Source: Methylotenera sp.
GTDB taxonomy: Bacteria > Pseudomonadota > Gammaproteobacteria > Burkholderiales > Methylophilaceae
Assembly: GCA_002928535.1 (NCBI GenBank)
Contig: PERG01000001.1
Span: 62,001-126,000, forward strand
Direction of reading: 5' to 3'
DNA length: 64,000 nt
The position numbers and the translations under genes were made by a program. Below the pieces are notes generated by a model. That model made no database searches, had not been told where the DNA came from, and saw only the letters and a program-made list of their open reading frames with translations. The first letter of the stretch is position 1. Every line of letters starts with the position of its first letter. This document shows, piece by piece, positions 62,809-64,000 of the stretch.

Positions 62809-64000
62809 AAAGCAGCGTAAAACTTTATATTAAGCTCGCTTGGATGCAGACTTTGAGCTTATGGCGGGCAGGCGCATTGAATGTACTGGTTTTTGCATTA
62901 GTACTTGCAGTCGCTGCAATTACTGCAGTGGGATTTTTTACCCAGCGCGTAGAATCTGCCTTAAATCAGCAAGGTGGCATGCTATTAGGGGGAGATCTCT
63001 CGATTCAAGCAGACCATCCAGTACCTGCTCAGTATAAATCGGCGGCTTCTGCTGCAAAGCTCAGCAGCGTGAGTACATACGAGTTTCCCAGCATGGTGGT
63101 CAATGGCGAGACTAATCAGCTGGCAGAGATTAAAGCCGTTGAAAGCGGCTTCCCTATGCGGGGAGATCTGACGATTGGATCAACGATTTCGGAAACCGGC
63201 AACGTGGTGAAAAGCATTCCGAAGTCGGGAGAGGTATGGATCGAGCCAAGGTTGGCAACGTTGCTTAATTTAAAAGTAGGGGATGTCGTTAATTTGGGGG
63301 AGCGAAGCTTCACCATTAGCGCCATTCTGCTGCGCGAACCTTCCCGCGGTGGTGATATGTTTGGCTTTGCTCCGCGAGTCATGATGAACGCCAGTGATTT
63401 GGACTCCACCAAGCTGATTCAATACGGAAGCCGTGTGAAGTACCAATTATTACTCGCCGGGGATGTGCTTGATATCCAACGTTTTTATGAAGAAACGCAG
63501 GCTAAATTAGGCCGGGGCGAAAAAATACAGGATGTGCGTAACGCACGCCCGGAAATTAAATCCGCATTAGATAAAGCGCAGCAGTTCTTGGGACTGTCGG
63601 CCATGATCAGCGTAGTGTTGGCGATGGCCGCCATGCTGTTAGCGAGCTTGCCTTACATCAAACAGAGCCTGGATACTTTTGCCTTGATGCGCTGTTTCGG
63701 CGCTTCGCAAAATACCGTGTTGCAAGTGCTCACGATTCAAACTTTGCTCATTGCTGCATTGAGTGCTTTAGTCGGTGTGACCTTGGGGTTTTTTGCGCAA
63801 CTAGGTTTGGCCCAACTTGCCAGTAGCTTGTTTTTGGAGAGTTTGCCGAACACTTCTTTCCTGCCCATTATCTCCGGCCTGGTAGCGAGTATTGCCATGA
63901 TGGCTGCTGTAGTGCTGCCGCATATGTGGCAAATGCGTACATTAACCGCCATTAATATTCTGCGGCGCGAAACTTTGATTCAACCATTGTCAGCATTAGC
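62805..64000 (+). CDS. ybbP: FtsX-like ABC permease YbbP, 3' end beyond the window
   Basis: ATG 62805 overlaps the ybbA stop (ATGA), and the frame stays open to the last base (398 codons). [15 protein letters not shown] precedes membrane segment 1 (~22-42), then a large periplasmic region with WIEPRLATLLNLKVGDVVNLG (MacB-like periplasmic core). Three membrane segments begin at ~265 with MISVVLAMAAMLLASLPY and ALMRCFGASQNTVLQ, the FtsX signature. E. coli YbbP is ~800 residues, so about half is visible. Confidence 0.92.
   Translation, partial: MKSSVKLYIKLAWMQTLSLWRAGALNVLVFALVLAVAAITAVGFFTQRVESALNQQGGMLLGGDLSIQADHPVPAQYKSAASAAKLSSVSTYEFPSMVVNGETNQLAEIKAVESGFPMRGDLTIGSTISETGNVVKSIPKSGEVWIEPRLATLLNLKVGDVVNLGERSFTISAILLREPSRGGDMFGFAPRVMMNASDLDSTKLIQYGSRVKYQLLLAGDVLDIQRFYEETQAKLGRGEKIQDVRNARPEIKSALDKAQQFLGLSAMISVVLAMAAMLLASLPYIKQSLDTFALMRCFGASQNTVLQVLTIQTLLIAALSALVGVTLGFFAQLGLAQLASSLFLESLPNTSFLPIISGLVASIAMMAAVVLPHMWQMRTLTAINILRRETLIQPLSAL

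Noticed and set aside
1-64000. Mobile elements, prophage, tRNA or rRNA genes
   Set aside because: No transposase, integrase or phage gene was seen among the coding regions, and no cloverleaf or rRNA stretch was recognised in the gaps.

Overview
The window looks like a chromosomal segment of a Gram-negative betaproteobacterium. A methylotroph of the Methylophilaceae (Methylotenera-like) is my best guess. The reasons are the betaproteobacterial character of the housekeeping proteins (DnaE, AccA, TilS, Rep, Uup, HrpA), a Pil-Chp twitching chemosensory cluster, a MEDS-domain protein (a sensory domain named from methylotrophs and methanogens) and a moderate G+C content. This is inference from protein character; no rRNA is present. 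I see no tRNA, rRNA, CRISPR array, integrase or transposase.

Layout. 1-3.7 kb: the tail of an outer-membrane efflux protein, then two tandem phosphoethanolamine transferases of different subfamilies. 4-13.7 kb: a second-messenger region with a very large GAF/PAS/GGDEF/EAL protein, a broken EAL-CBS-GGDEF gene, a MEDS-domain protein, a small Cys/His protein and a membrane diguanylate cyclase. 13.8-17.9 kb: uup and rep. 18.1-19.6 kb: a class III nucleotide cyclase-like protein plus a small unknown protein. 19.7-21.4 kb: a complete acyl-homoserine-lactone quorum-sensing locus (synthase, RsaL-like repressor, LuxR-type receptor) in the lasI-rsaL-lasR arrangement. 21.6-30 kb: GTPase, methyltransferase, secreted protein, hrpA, a proline-rich membrane protein and a lipoprotein. 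30-34 kb: divergent metR/metE with a perfect MetR box. 34.4-39 kb: a cobalamin riboswitch followed by class Ia ribonucleotide reductase nrdA-nrdB. 39-45.5 kb: lysozyme-inhibitor-like lipoprotein, COG0523 GTPase, an RNase II-family operon, MazG-like protein and tpx. 45.6-55.5 kb: a FIST sensor divergent from pilG-pilH-pilI-pilJ-chpA. 55.6-64 kb: dnaE, accA, tilS, tesA and a ybbA-ybbP ABC system that runs off the end.

The most interesting signal is a set of near-identical 15-bp palindromes (TATGC-N5-GCATA or one base away). They lie in the luxI promoter (20289) and upstream of the cyclase operon (18014), the MEDS gene (10889) and, slightly degenerate, the giant GGDEF/EAL gene (3764). They resemble the operator I recall for RsaL (TATGnAATTnnCATA), and an RsaL-like gene sits beside the luxI copy. 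I infer a local regulon in which a quorum-sensing repressor also controls cyclic-nucleotide and c-di-GMP genes. Other notable points are a B12 riboswitch on an oxygen-dependent ribonucleotide reductase, a 4 x 14-bp tandem repeat in the leader of the RNase II-family gene, a multiply inactivated c-di-GMP gene, and a palindrome (ACCCGAATGGGT) shared by the luxR and FIST/pil promoter regions.
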